From Flavobacteriales bacterium (GTDB lineage: Bacteria > Bacteroidota > Bacteroidia > UBA10329), in NCBI GenBank assembly GCA_021741155.1, contig JAIOYP010000011.1, forward strand, positions 1 to 64,000: a DNA stretch of 64,000 bases. Direction: 5' to 3'. The notes under the pieces were generated by a model, which did no database searches, was not told where the DNA came from, and was given only the letters and a program-made list of their open reading frames with translations. This document shows positions 1 to 9,100 of the stretch, piece by piece. The translations under genes were made by a program, and so were the position numbers. Each line of letters begins with the position of its first letter. Position 1 is the first letter of the stretch.

Positions 1-87
1 ACACCAAATGAACTGTCAGACGGGAAACGGTATGTCCATTGGTTCGTTGTTCGACCATATCCGAAAGGTAAACTTTTTAGAAGCTGA
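1..87 (+). CDS. possible C-terminal end of a protein cut by the window edge
   Basis: The first frame is open from base 1 to a TGA at 85-87 and reads as a plausible protein tail (ends RPYPKGKLFRS). A second frame is also open to 103, so the choice is uncertain. It is followed immediately by a small hairpin (95-111), which fits the end of a plus-strand gene. No function can be given from 28 residues. Confidence 0.25.
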   Translation, partial: TPNELSDGKRYVHWFVVRPYPKGKLFRS

Positions 88-94
88 AAGCGAC

Positions 95-118
95 ATGCAC
101 TAAAAGTGCATAGTTTTA
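95..118 (+). terminator. short hairpin, weak terminator
   Basis: Perfect 7-bp inverted repeat (ATGCACT / AGTGCAT, loop AAA) followed by a T-rich stretch (AGTTTTAACTCTTTCT). It lies between the partial plus-strand frame and the convergent polymerase-like gene, so it could serve either side; the T-tract favours the plus strand. Confidence 0.4.
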
Positions 119-177
119 ACTCTTTCTGAGACCAATAAAAGCATGAATAATCAAGAATTAGGCGAACGCTGATAAAA

Positions 178-1464
178 CTAAGAAATCAAAACACTTTCAT
201 CTCTTTTGAACACGTTATCAAACTCGGTTCTAAAATGAGTTTTATAATAGGCACCCCAATATGCTAGAATAGTATAACACAACGAATGTGCTTTATGGTA
301 TGTCAAAGGAAACATATCTGTAACCATGTTTGTAAATGCTGAAATTTCAGTCTTACTAAGAGAACTATATTCTTTACAACCTTTTGCAAAAACAGAACTA
401 AAGGCAATTAAATCGTTGGCATTACTGTTATCTCGCATAATCTTCTTTCTCCATGTTTCCGCTTCCGGAAATGGGATTCCAGCAATCTCTTTTGAGAGGT
501 GAAGAAAGGTTTCTTGATAAATGAGAAGTCCATAGGTCTCATTTAAAATTTCTGAAATTCGGGCATCACTGAAACCAAACCGTTCCTTCCTGTTGAATTT
601 ATTGCTGATAACCGTTGGAATATGAGCGAGCAATCCTGGTCGAAACATAGAGCAGATAATGGATAGGTCGTTTATAGAATTAGGTTTAAACTGAACTAAG
701 ATTCGATTCAGGGATGGGTAATCTAATTGAAATACATTACCCAAATCACCCGAAGCAAAAAAATCAAATACTACCTTATCATTCAATGGTAATCTATAAG
801 GATGATATTCTTCGCCAATCTCATTAACTATAAGTTGTAGTCTGTTCAAATATTCAAGTTCAACAATATCAAATTTACCGCTGTAAATTGAATCGTTTGA
901 AATATCATGAGTAAGGTAAAATTCTTGTTCTTCAAAGACTATTATCGAATCACTCAGTCGTTCCTGCCTTACAATAATACCACAAGGATGCCTCTTATAT
1001 GTTTGATTGTCGTAGTAGATGTCATCGCAATCCGTATGTGTCTGTGAAGAAAAAGCTATCTGATATGTATGATACTCAGGATATCTTTGCTTCAGCTTTT
1101 CAATGATATCTTTCTGATTGTCTTTGGGTATATCAATGTCAATATCTGGCAATAGTTTTTGTAGCGGATTTAAGAATCTTTCAAAAATCAGATTTTCGGA
1201 AATTGGGTCGACCTTGGTGATATCTAAACAATAATTTACCAACGATTGTGTTGCACTTCCTCTACCACACGTACGAATCAGATTAAGTTCATTACAGATT
1301 CCAATTATTCTCGAATAGACAATGAAGTAATCAGCGCAACCCAAGCTTTCAATTACTGAAAGCTCATAACTAATTCTGTCCAAGACGATATCAGTGATAG
1401 CAATGTTTTTATTACTAGCACCTTGGTGAACGAGCTTCTTTAATTGTTCAGATTTATTTATCAT
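178..1464 (-). CDS. minimal C-family DNA polymerase (DnaE core only)
   Basis: A 428-residue protein aligning by eye with only the palm and fingers of the bacterial Pol III alpha subunit (usually about 1,100-1,200 aa). Seen in order: GRGSATQSLVNY (68-78), LIFERFLNP then PDIDID (106-111, catalytic Asp107 and Asp109), HPCGIIV (159-165), KFDI (197-200, third catalytic Asp199), NVFQLDYPSLNRIL, FRPG, YGLLIYQETF (311-320), and YHKAHSLCYTILAYWGAYY (389-407). The PHP domain is missing in front, and the beta-clamp and OB parts are missing behind; the segment between the two palm motifs is also shortened. All three metal-binding aspartates remain, so it may be an active mini-polymerase rather than debris. 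The ATG at 1464 is chosen; the frame is open a further 14 codons upstream without an ATG. It is the last gene of an AT-rich minus-strand cluster of unknown genes, suggesting an accessory or defence-like island. Confidence 0.75.
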   Translation of the reverse strand: MINKSEQLKKLVHQGASNKNIAITDIVLDRISYELSVIESLGCADYFIVYSRIIGICNELNLIRTCGRGSATQSLVNYCLDITKVDPISENLIFERFLNPLQKLLPDIDIDIPKDNQKDIIEKLKQRYPEYHTYQIAFSSQTHTDCDDIYYDNQTYKRHPCGIIVRQERLSDSIIVFEEQEFYLTHDISNDSIYSGKFDIVELEYLNRLQLIVNEIGEEYHPYRLPLNDKVVFDFFASGDLGNVFQLDYPSLNRILVQFKPNSINDLSIICSMFRPGLLAHIPTVISNKFNRKERFGFSDARISEILNETYGLLIYQETFLHLSKEIAGIPFPEAETWRKKIMRDNSNANDLIAFSSVFAKGCKEYSSLSKTEISAFTNMVTDMFPLTYHKAHSLCYTILAYWGAYYKTHFRTEFDNVFKRDESVLIS

Positions 1465-1496
1465 CTGGCTAATTCGTGCGTCAATTCCTCCCTTGC

Positions 1497-1616
1497 TTAA
1501 TGATATTCAGTAATTGATTCTAAATGATCGAACGCGTAGGGGGTTGTCAAATTTTCAGAAACAAAACGCATATGAGGCGGACATACTGAATCTTTCACAA
1601 ATGCTTCTCCAAACAA
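1497..1616 (-). other. small open frame between unknown gene and DnaE-core gene
   Basis: A frame without stops runs from just after a TGA at 1653-1655 down to a TAA at 1497-1499. Its translation is protein-like (contains GEAFVKDSVCPPHMRFVSEN). The only starts are a TTG at 1616 (39 aa) or an internal ATG at 1571 (24 aa). It ends 33 nt before the polymerase start, in a different frame. It could be a small gene, or a relic of a longer upstream part of one of its neighbours separated by a frameshift. No family recognised. Confidence 0.25.
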
Positions 1617-1630
1617 GAAAATGAGAACTT

Positions 1631-2494
1631 CTAGGAGACAACATGGTTCGCATCAAAGTATGTTTCAATAGCCTGATTGTACTTTTGAATATTAGCTTTA
1701 ATTGTCTCAAGCGAAAGAATTTGTGAAGTCAAGGCCTGATACTGCTTCTCCTTTTCCTTGTACACAGGAACAAATTTTTCATATTCTGAATTTTGTTCTT
1801 TAAATCTTTTTTCAAGTTCTTCAAAACTAAAATTGTACGCTGTATACTCCTTATCAGCGATCATTTTGAATCGAAGTTTACTCTTTAAGGATTCATAAAC
1901 TTCACTACTTTTTTTAAGGTTTTCATAAATAGGTTTAAGAATAATAAGTGTTCTATTCAATTCCCTTAATTCGTCTTCAATTAATAATCCTTCGTTCACT
2001 AACATTGGTAGAACTTTTGAATTGCAAGTCTCAATACGTGTAACAAACTCATCTACTTCTGCGATTTTTTCGAATTCGTTTATTTTCTCAATGAAATCTA
2101 ATGCCCCAGAGAGTTTTTCACCGCGAAATTCAATCAAATTGTGACCTTCCTTGTGAACATCCGTGAAAATTCTTTGCCCATCGATAAACTTGAATTTATT
2201 GCCATGGAGAAATCCTTCAAGCCCTAAAACCATTCGTTCACATTCGTCTATTACATATTTTCTTACAAACGCTGTTTCATCAGTTAGTGAAAGATTGCAA
2301 GCATCCCTTGAATATTCAAGAGCCTCAATCCAGCTTCTATTTATAAGCTCATGTTTCGCTGAATACCTTATAATTTCAAACAAGTGCGCTCGTTCGTATA
2401 AAATCCAATCCGAAAATGGAATGACATCAAGTTCCTTATATCTAATTCGAGTATAAAAGTAACTGACACTACCATAACCAAAATTTGTTTTCAA
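1631..2494 (-). CDS. unknown helical protein of the DnaE-core cluster
   Basis: 287 residues, no family recognised. The N-terminal 60 residues carry aromatic and charged positions; from about residue 180 the sequence is rich in Lys, Glu and Leu in heptad-like spacing, suggesting a long coiled coil (for example the stretch containing LEKRFKEQNSEYEKF). No signal peptide or membrane segment is evident, so it is probably cytoplasmic. It starts 106 nt after the end of the 135-residue gene and lies 166 nt ahead of the polymerase-like gene, on the same strand, so co-transcription is likely. Composition is AT-rich like the rest of the block. Confidence 0.7.
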   Translation of the reverse strand: MKTNFGYGSVSYFYTRIRYKELDVIPFSDWILYERAHLFEIIRYSAKHELINRSWIEALEYSRDACNLSLTDETAFVRKYVIDECERMVLGLEGFLHGNKFKFIDGQRIFTDVHKEGHNLIEFRGEKLSGALDFIEKINEFEKIAEVDEFVTRIETCNSKVLPMLVNEGLLIEDELRELNRTLIILKPIYENLKKSSEVYESLKSKLRFKMIADKEYTAYNFSFEELEKRFKEQNSEYEKFVPVYKEKEKQYQALTSQILSLETIKANIQKYNQAIETYFDANHVVS

Positions 2495-2599
2495 CTCAAT
2501 TGAGAAGTTTGGGTTTAGTTCATACTTAGGTGTCCCGAATCCAACTTTTCTATGTGAGTAGGCAAGTATAGATTTTTGAAGTCTTTGCTGTTCACATGA

Positions 2600-3007
2600 T
2601 TAATATGCTAATTCAAGATAGTAAGCTTGTAATCTATCTTGCAACTCAACCAATAAGGTTCCTTTTTCCTTTTTCTTTAATTCTTCTTTAGTTGTTGGAT
2701 TTGAAAAGTTACTCGGATATTTTGCTTCAATTGCAGGTATGTTAAGAAACAATCCTTGATAGGCACCTTCTAATTCGCTACAGTAGTTGAACTTTTCTAA
2801 CAATTCTCTGAGCCTAGTGTGATTTTTAACGAAGGAAAAAATACTTTTTGCATCCGTGTAATCCGAGGAAAATTGTAACATCAATTGCTCAAAATCGCTG
2901 TCTAGAGGCCTCAATATCGGCTCATAGTCCAACATTACCAATTCTGAATCTGGAGCGAATTTTAATACGCAAAGTGCATCGAAATTTATTTGCCACATAT
3001 TTTGCAT
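2600..3007 (-). CDS. unknown small protein of the DnaE-core cluster
   Basis: 135 residues (133 if it starts at the second ATG, three codons in). Acidic and aromatic, with a Lys/Glu-rich C-terminal helix (KEELKKKEKG) before LQDRLQAYYLELAY. No known domain recognised, no export signal. Its start overlaps the end of the preceding gene by 22 nt, a sign of translational coupling and of a shared complex or pathway. Confidence 0.65.
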   Translation of the reverse strand: MQNMWQINFDALCVLKFAPDSELVMLDYEPILRPLDSDFEQLMLQFSSDYTDAKSIFSFVKNHTRLRELLEKFNYCSELEGAYQGLFLNIPAIEAKYPSNFSNPTTKEELKKKEKGTLLVELQDRLQAYYLELAY

Positions 3008-3747
3008 AATCTCATATTTAGTTCGCCCAAATAAAGCTTGTCCACCGTATAGTAATGTTGACTTCTCATCAATCCCTTTTCAGAAAACACACCAGTATTT
3101 TCATGAAATGTCTTTTCAAGATAATCAGAACGCATAAACTTACATTCAAGTCTGTTATGAAAAATCCTTCTATTGTAATGGCGCTTTAAAGAAATAGTGT
3201 CATGGTAATTCCTGAATACTTCCTTAAATCTATTCTGTTGCTCTAAATCATTGGCAAAATTCTCGAATCTGTCATTCTCATTCATCTCTTTGTACAGATT
3301 TAGAAAAAAGACACTTTGATTAACAAAAGAGTGCTTTAATTCGTCCGTATTGAAAAAATGTCTTTCCAAATTTCCAAATGAATATTTCAATCTCAAATCT
3401 TTAATTTCGATTGGACTTAAACCTTTATTATTGAGATAAGCCATTGCATAGAAAACCACAGAATTTGCAACTGCATTCGTAATAAATGCAACTTGAATTG
3501 GTTCTCTTTGAAAACTAAATATTGATTTCTCAGTTGGCGCAAAACCAGAGACTAGAAATTCCCTTATGTCAAAAGAGTAATCCTTTAATGCAGTTATTAA
3601 AGGAATTCCATTTTGCAATTTGACAAATGCTTCTTTAGAAATGTATACCCAATAAGGCTTCTTATTCTGAACTTCAGTTGCACTTATTTTTACATGTTCA
3701 GTTGAACCTGCAGTAAAATATTCAATATTACATTTTTCCCAAAACAC
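2986..3747 (-). CDS. unknown protein of the DnaE-core cluster, C-terminal CxxC
   Basis: 253 residues beginning with GTG that overlaps the TAG stop of the gene before it by one base. No family recognised. Visible features: basic, Arg/His-rich stretch near residue 185-200 (SLKRHYNRRIFHNRLECKF), which could bind nucleic acid, and a C-terminal CKICGK, a single CxxC. No signal peptide or membrane helix. The tight one-base junction upstream and 22-nt overlap downstream show it belongs to a single translation-coupled set. Confidence 0.65.
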   Translation of the reverse strand: MFWEKCNIEYFTAGSTEHVKISATEVQNKKPYWVYISKEAFVKLQNGIPLITALKDYSFDIREFLVSGFAPTEKSIFSFQREPIQVAFITNAVANSVVFYAMAYLNNKGLSPIEIKDLRLKYSFGNLERHFFNTDELKHSFVNQSVFFLNLYKEMNENDRFENFANDLEQQNRFKEVFRNYHDTISLKRHYNRRIFHNRLECKFMRSDYLEKTFHENTGVFSEKGLMRSQHYYTVDKLYLGELNMRLCKICGK

Positions 3748-4379
3748 TATATTTCACTATCATTTAATCCTAAGGCGTATGCAATAGTGTAATCTATATT
3801 TACATATTTAACATCAGCATCTATTTCTGTTTCCAAATGGTGTTTTTTTAACACAAACAGACTTTTATCTTTCTCTTCAACAAGCACTTCCAGTTGGGGA
3901 TTTAATTCATGGTTATCAGCTACCATAATAATCCGTGAAACCGTTGTACTATGATTAAGTATCCTTAGCATTTTGACAAAATTTGTAATAGAAGTTTCAT
4001 CTTCGTCTCCGAAAAATGAACGGATTAAAAATGTACCTTTTTCAGTTTCAATTTGAACTTGTTTGCTATCAATAAAGCCAAATACATCATTCGGCTCACA
4101 GTTCGTCAATATACTGTTATTAAGTGTGTAGGAGAAAAGAATATCCACCTTATGTCCTGCTTCTTCGACTCTTGCATTAATTACAAAGGTGTAAAGTAAG
4201 TCTGCAAGATTAATTTTTTTAAACTTTTTGTTTGGATACAACTTCCTATAAAAATCCAAATTATGATTCATCCGTTCATTAAGAAAATCTGTGTCAATAA
4301 GAATTACTGTCTCATTCAAGATTCCTAAATTCATTTCGGTGACGTATTTATTATTAGCATCAACTCTTACAATACACAA
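3747..4379 (-). CDS. unknown protein, possibly NYN/PIN-like nuclease fold
   Basis: 210 residues, first gene of the minus-strand cluster. The order of elements resembles NYN/PIN-like nucleases: a strand ending in acidic residues (VILIDTDFLNERM, about 25-37), a helix and strand (DLLYTFVINARV ... VDILFSY), a helix-strand pair (NFVKMLRILNHSTTVSRIIMVADNHEL, where Asp and Glu could be metal ligands), and a closing VLKKHH strand. This is inference from pattern only and no family was matched. If right, the neighbour polymerase core and this nuclease-like protein would make a nucleic-acid processing set. The 171 bp upstream (4380-4550) show no gene. Confidence 0.6.
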   Translation of the reverse strand: MCIVRVDANNKYVTEMNLGILNETVILIDTDFLNERMNHNLDFYRKLYPNKKFKKINLADLLYTFVINARVEEAGHKVDILFSYTLNNSILTNCEPNDVFGFIDSKQVQIETEKGTFLIRSFFGDEDETSITNFVKMLRILNHSTTVSRIIMVADNHELNPQLEVLVEEKDKSLFVLKKHHLETEIDADVKYVNIDYTIAYALGLNDSEI

Positions 4380-4550
4380 AAGACCAATTCATTCTGGCCA
4401 TCTTAAGTTATTGGCAATCAAAGAATCCTATTAAAAACATTGAACAATCATTATTGTGTGTATTGTCACTTTCAGCTAAAAAATGTAATCCCACATAGCC
4501 AGAGCCCCTTACTCCCCCCTCAAATGCTTCGGCCCTTCCGGTTCAAAATT

Positions 4551-5393
4551 CTAAACTACCGAGCGGATTTCGTCCTTTTCGATGGTAATTAACTTTTGCT
4601 TGTACAGTCCACCGATGGCTTTCTTAAAAAGCTTTTTACTCATGTGCAATTCGCGCTCAATATCTTCCGGTGCGCTCTTGTCCGATAGCTTCAAAACACC
4701 TCCATTTCGATTTAAAGCATCTAGAATTTTTCGTGAATTCGGTTCGATGCTTGCCACGCCAAGCGGTTCGAGGCTCACATCAATCTTACCGTCTTCGCGC
4801 ACTTGTTTGATGTAACCTTTTGTCAAATCTCCAACCTCAATCGGTCTGAAAACTTCGTTTTGATAGACCAATCCGCCATGCTTCTGATTTATCATTACCT
4901 GAAAACCGAGGTCGGTTTCGTTGTAAACAACCAATTCAACTTCTTCGCCCACTCTGAGGTCGATATTGCTTTGATCGAGCAACTTTCCAATGCGTGGGGT
5001 TCCTACTAATCGTTCTGACTTTTCATCCAGATACATACCAACGAGGTATTTCTCTCCCACTTCCATTTGCTGCACCATTTCGCCATAAGGAACAAAGAGG
5101 TGTTTTTCCAATCCCCAATCGAGGAAAGCCCCAATTCTATTGACAGAATGCACTTCCAACCACGCGAATTTCCCTATGGAAATGAGTGGAATTTGCGTGG
5201 TGGCAACAGGTCGCTCCTCCATATCGAGATAAACGAAAACGGTGAGTTCATCACCTTCGTGCATACCCGGTTTCAAGTATTTGTTTGGAAGTAGGATGAC
5301 ATCCTCATAGCCAGCATCGGGTTCGCCCAAATAGGCGCCTACGCTGGTGAATCTGTGAATGGTAAGTGTTGTATATTCTCCGGGATGAAACAA
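4551..5393 (-). CDS. cvfB: S1-domain RNA-binding protein, CvfB/YitL family
   Basis: 280 residues, the usual length of the CvfB (YitL) family of RNA-binding regulators. It shows three S1-like segments in series: residues 1-65 (GEYTTLTIHR ... GAYLGEPD), 70-135 (LEVHSVNRIGAFLDWG, FVPYGEM), and 150-210 (VELVVYNETDLGFQVMI). A winged-helix C-terminal part follows from about 220 (ILDALNRNGGVLKLSDKSAPEDIERELHMSKKLFKKAIGGLYKQ). In Firmicutes the family affects virulence gene expression and binds RNA; its exact role in Bacteroidota is unknown. It lies downstream of rpoN on the same strand with a repeat-rich spacer between. Confidence 0.85.
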   Translation of the reverse strand: MFHPGEYTTLTIHRFTSVGAYLGEPDAGYEDVILLPNKYLKPGMHEGDELTVFVYLDMEERPVATTQIPLISIGKFAWLEVHSVNRIGAFLDWGLEKHLFVPYGEMVQQMEVGEKYLVGMYLDEKSERLVGTPRIGKLLDQSNIDLRVGEEVELVVYNETDLGFQVMINQKHGGLVYQNEVFRPIEVGDLTKGYIKQVREDGKIDVSLEPLGVASIEPNSRKILDALNRNGGVLKLSDKSAPEDIERELHMSKKLFKKAIGGLYKQKLITIEKDEIRSVV

Positions 5394-5502
5394 GTTGGTA
5401 AAGTTGATTAGTTGATATAGAGATAAAGTTTACAAAGTTGATTGGTTGATAAAGTTGATTTTAAACTATGTAAACCTTATCAACTTAATAAACTTCATCA
5501 AC
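5394..5502. repeat. AGTTGATTAGTTGAT-type short repeats
   Basis: The spacer between rpoN and cvfB consists of near-repeated AAGTTGAT / GTTGATAAAGTTGAT words and their inverse (TTATCAACTT, TTCATCAACTTA). One more copy of the word lies at about 22330 (AAGTTGATTAGTTGAA). The inverse copies could form weak hairpins and act as a terminator for rpoN. Confidence 0.5.
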
Positions 5503-6969
5503 TTATAACTCCTTACGCAGTCTCGCTACAGGAATTCCTAGCTGTTCGCGGTATTTAGCCACGGTCCTTCGGGCAAGGATGTAACCACTTTCTTTGAGCA
5601 AAGCAGCTAACTTTTCATCGGCAAGCGGATGGGTTTTATCTTCTCCTTCAATAGCATCGCTCAAAATCTTTTTCACCTCACGACTACTAACTTCTTCGCC
5701 ACTTTCTGTAGTGAGAGATTCTGAGAAGAACGATTTAAGCAAGAACGTTCCGAATTGCGTCTGAACATATTTGCTGTTTGCGACACGTGAAATAGTTGAA
5801 ATATCTAGCCCAACGATGTCAGAAATATCTTTCAAAATCATTGGTTTCAGCTTCGTTTCATCTCCCGTTAGGAAATACTCTTTCTGATATTCCATGATTG
5901 CATCCATGGTGCCATAAAGCGTCATTTGTCGTTGAAGAATGGCATCAATAAACCATTTGGCGCCATCCAATTTCTGCTTCACAAACTGAACGGCTTCCTT
6001 CTGCTCCTTATTTGCGTTTCCCTTTGCTTCGGAATAGGCACGGAGCATTTGCTTGTATTCGTTACTCACCTTCAATTGTGGCGCGTTGCGTCCGTTGAGT
6101 GTCAAATCCAACTTGCCATCTTCATTGGTAATCATGAAATCGGCAACAATATTCTGCACAATTTTAGTACTGTCTGAAAGCGAATCGCCTGGACGAGGAT
6201 TGAGTTTCAACACCTCATCAAGTACCTTTTTCAGCTGATCTTCCTCAATATGCAATCGCTGACAAATCTTGGTGTAATGCTTCTTCGAAAACTCATCCAT
6301 CATTTTCTCGATGAGTGTCTTTGCAAGTGCAATGTTTTCCGTGTCTTCCTTCACATTCAATTGCAGTAACAGGCATTCTTGCAAATTGCGTGCACCAACT
6401 CCAGCAGGTTCAAAACCTTGAATTATCTCCAACAAATCTTCCACCTCATCTTCGTTGGTGTGAATGTTTTGGGTAAACGCCAAATCATCCACAATGGCAA
6501 AAAGCTCTCTTCTCAGATAGCCGTCATCATCCAAATTGCCAATAATTGTTTCGGCAATGGTGCGTTGCTGCTCAGAAAGCACACGCATTCCAAGCTGCTC
6601 ATTCAGTAAATCGCGGAAGCTGTAACCGCTGCTCAGTGGCGATTCGCGCTCTTCATCATCGGCACTTGTGTTGTTTGCATAAAGCTTATAATCAGGAATA
6701 TCGTCATCTTGGAGGTAATCCTCAATGGTGAATTCGTCATCGTCATTCGAATCGTATTCATCCTGCTCATCATCATTTTTCAGATCAGAAAACTCATCGT
6801 CCATCTCATCCCCTTCAGGACCTTCTTCCAACGCAGGATTGATTTCCAATTCTTCCTTAATGCGTTGCTCCAACGCGATGGTCGGAATCTGCAACAGCTT
6901 CATTAATTGAATCTGTTGTGGCGATAATCGCTGTAGTTGCTTTTGTTGTAATCGTTGATTGAGTGCCAT
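5503..6969 (-). CDS. rpoN: RNA polymerase sigma-54 factor
   Basis: 488 residues, full length for RpoN. Region I is clear (LSPQQIQLMKLLQIP and EELEINPALEE, residues 14-48), followed by a strongly acidic region II (Asp/Glu-rich, about 50-95), the core-binding region, the helix-turn-helix part (DISDIVGLDISTISRVANSK) and the RpoN box ARRTVAKYR (466-474) near the C-terminus. It directs RNA polymerase to -24/-12 promoters and needs an AAA+ activator; none is seen in this window. The start MALNQRLQQKQLQRL is the family norm. Confidence 0.97.
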   Translation of the reverse strand: MALNQRLQQKQLQRLSPQQIQLMKLLQIPTIALEQRIKEELEINPALEEGPEGDEMDDEFSDLKNDDEQDEYDSNDDDEFTIEDYLQDDDIPDYKLYANNTSADDEERESPLSSGYSFRDLLNEQLGMRVLSEQQRTIAETIIGNLDDDGYLRRELFAIVDDLAFTQNIHTNEDEVEDLLEIIQGFEPAGVGARNLQECLLLQLNVKEDTENIALAKTLIEKMMDEFSKKHYTKICQRLHIEEDQLKKVLDEVLKLNPRPGDSLSDSTKIVQNIVADFMITNEDGKLDLTLNGRNAPQLKVSNEYKQMLRAYSEAKGNANKEQKEAVQFVKQKLDGAKWFIDAILQRQMTLYGTMDAIMEYQKEYFLTGDETKLKPMILKDISDIVGLDISTISRVANSKYVQTQFGTFLLKSFFSESLTTESGEEVSSREVKKILSDAIEGEDKTHPLADEKLAALLKESGYILARRTVAKYREQLGIPVARLRKEL

Positions 6970-7160
6970 GGGAGTGGTGTTTTACGATTGGTGCAAGGTC
7001 GTGATTCCAATTTGAGTGCCAAAGGTTTTTGAAAGGAGAATTGTCAACCAACAGTAGGGAATGACGTTAGAAACATTCTTCTTTGCGCCCCGTTTTGCGG
7101 CTTGGTGGTCTTCTCTGCCTTTTAATTCCTATTGTTGTTGCCTTATTTAAAGTTTTAAAA

Positions 7161-8033
7161 ATGAAAATTGTTGTGCTTTCGCGTAATGCCAAGCTTTATT
7201 CTACCCGCAGATTGGTAGAGGCAGGCGAAAAACGTGGACATGAAATGTTGGTGGTAGATCATGCGAAGTGTGACATCATTATTGAGAAGAAACGTCCGCA
7301 CATTATGTACCAAGGACAGGAATTGACGGGAGTTGATGCCGTTATTCCTCGAATTGGAGCGTCTATCACGTTCTACGGAACGGCAGTTGTGCGTCAGTTT
7401 GAGATGATGAAAGTGTTTACAGCTGTTGAATCGGTTGCACTTGGCAGATCACGAGATAAACTTAGAAGCCTTCAGATACTTTCTCGTGCAGGCTTAGGTC
7501 TGCCTAAGACAGCTTTCACCAACTATTCGAAAGATGTAACCGAAGTGATTCGGCAAGTGGGTGGAGCTCCACTTGTGATTAAATTGCTAGAAGGAACGCA
7601 AGGGGTTGGTGTGGTTCTGGCAGAAACGAACAAAGCAGCCGAATCCGTACTTGAGGCCTTTAATGGACTGCAAGCGAGGGTTATCGTTCAGCAGTTTGTG
7701 AAAGAAGCTGGCGGTGCAGACATTCGCGCATTCGTAGTAGATGGTGTGGTTGTTGGAGCCATGAAACGTCAGGGAAAGGAAGGAGAATTCCGTTCCAATC
7801 TACACAGAGGCGGCACGGCCAGCATCATCGAACTTTCGGAGGAAGAAGAATCATGCGCTCTCAAAGCGGCAAAGGTTCTTGGTCTTGGAATTGCGGGTGT
7901 TGACATGCTTCAGTCCAATTCAGGACCAATGATTATGGAAGTAAATTCATCTCCAGGTTTGGAAGGAATTGAAGGAGCTACTGGAAAAAACATCGCAGGG
8001 ACCATTATCAAGTACATCGAACGCAGTGTCTAA
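7161..8033 (+). CDS. rimK: RimK-type ATP-grasp ligase (S6 glutamylase)
   Basis: 290 residues from the ATG at 7161 ([18 protein letters not shown]), which matches the family start; a longer frame from 7083 is rejected. Strong resemblance along its length to RimK, which adds glutamate to the C-terminus of ribosomal protein S6. Seen: [32 protein letters not shown]-type segment, ATP-grasp core [29 protein letters not shown] and the metal-binding [18 protein letters not shown] at the end. The next gene starts inside its stop region, so the two are coupled. Confidence 0.93.
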   Translation: MKIVVLSRNAKLYSTRRLVEAGEKRGHEMLVVDHAKCDIIIEKKRPHIMYQGQELTGVDAVIPRIGASITFYGTAVVRQFEMMKVFTAVESVALGRSRDKLRSLQILSRAGLGLPKTAFTNYSKDVTEVIRQVGGAPLVIKLLEGTQGVGVVLAETNKAAESVLEAFNGLQARVIVQQFVKEAGGADIRAFVVDGVVVGAMKRQGKEGEFRSNLHRGGTASIIELSEEEESCALKAAKVLGLGIAGVDMLQSNSGPMIMEVNSSPGLEGIEGATGKNIAGTIIKYIERSV

Positions 8034-9009
8034 ACCGAAAGTTCAAGAAGAATTAATCATTTTCGATACGCCCATCGGCTACGGCAAAACCGTGGTCAAC
8101 TTCGAAATTGCCAAACTTCACACTCGAACACCGCTTTCCATTCCAATAATCATTCAACGAGCCAAGAAACCCGGACCAGTCATTCTATTTAGCGCTGGAA
8201 TTCATGGTGATGAAGTGAACGGAGTGGAAATCGTGCGACAAATTATCACGCGCAAATACAACATTCCTGACCGTGGAATGACGATTTGCTTGCCTGTAGT
8301 AAATGTTTTCGGATTTCTTAATCAAGATCGGAAATTCCCAGATGGAAGAGATTTGAACCGCTCGTTTCCTGGAAGCGAAAAAGGTTCGTTGGCAAGCAGG
8401 TTTGCTCATTTTATCATGGCGGAAATCGTACCCCATGTGAGTCACATAATTGATTTTCATACCGGAGGTGCTAGCCGCTTCAACTATTCGCAGATTCGCT
8501 ACAATCCTGAGGATGCTGAATGTGAAGCATTGGCTAAGCTTTTCGGTACAAAATTCATTTTGAGGGCTTCCACACGCGACCATTCCTTTCGCGATGCAGC
8601 TTCTGCGCTTGGAAAAAAGGTTTTGATGTTTGAAGGAGGAAAATCCAAACACCTCGATCGCATTGTAACCAAATCAGGTTTAGATGGAACGCTGCGCGTG
8701 TTACATCAACTTAAAATCCGTGATTGCTCAAAGGAATTAGCCAAACTCGATAAGCCAGAACCACCCATTATCATTGAAAGTTCCTCTTGGGTTAGGGCTA
8801 AATATTCGGGCATGTTCCGTTCCTACAAGGCAAATGGTTCTTACGTTCAAAAAGGAGAACGCATAGGAACGCTTACCGATCCATTTGGAGACTTTGAGAA
8901 GGCTGTGAAAGCAAAATGGGATGGCCATATCATCTGCATTAGTCATAATCCCATTGTTAACCAAGGAGATGCGCTGGTGCATATTAGTACGAAGGTTTTA
9001 GAAAGGTGA
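8026..9009 (+). CDS. M14-type succinylglutamate desuccinylase/aspartoacylase family protein
   Basis: Zinc-dependent deacylase of the AstE/AspA branch of the M14 fold. Seen: zinc motif [11 protein letters not shown] (His and Glu), NRSFPG substrate-binding Arg, DFHTGG (third zinc ligand), and a beta-barrel C-terminal part ending GDALVHIS. I choose GTG at 8026, which overlaps the rimK stop by 8 nt and gives 327 aa; a TTG at 7969 would give 346 aa. No ATG is available in the right place. Pairing with rimK suggests a role in handling an amino-acid modification or amide, but the true substrate cannot be read from the sequence. Confidence 0.85.
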   Translation: MSKPKVQEELIIFDTPIGYGKTVVNFEIAKLHTRTPLSIPIIIQRAKKPGPVILFSAGIHGDEVNGVEIVRQIITRKYNIPDRGMTICLPVVNVFGFLNQDRKFPDGRDLNRSFPGSEKGSLASRFAHFIMAEIVPHVSHIIDFHTGGASRFNYSQIRYNPEDAECEALAKLFGTKFILRASTRDHSFRDAASALGKKVLMFEGGKSKHLDRIVTKSGLDGTLRVLHQLKIRDCSKELAKLDKPEPPIIIESSSWVRAKYSGMFRSYKANGSYVQKGERIGTLTDPFGDFEKAVKAKWDGHIICISHNPIVNQGDALVHISTKVLER

Positions 9010-9100
9010 TTGAGGAAGTACGAATTACGATTTTAGATTTTTGACGGATGCTTCACTCTTAACTCTATGTCCCTAGTCCCTAACAAATTCAAAAACAACC

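Noticed and set aside
6857-7051. Minus-strand frame overlapping the start of rpoN
   Set aside because: It is out of frame with rpoN and has a low-complexity Thr/His-rich sequence; rpoN start is well supported.
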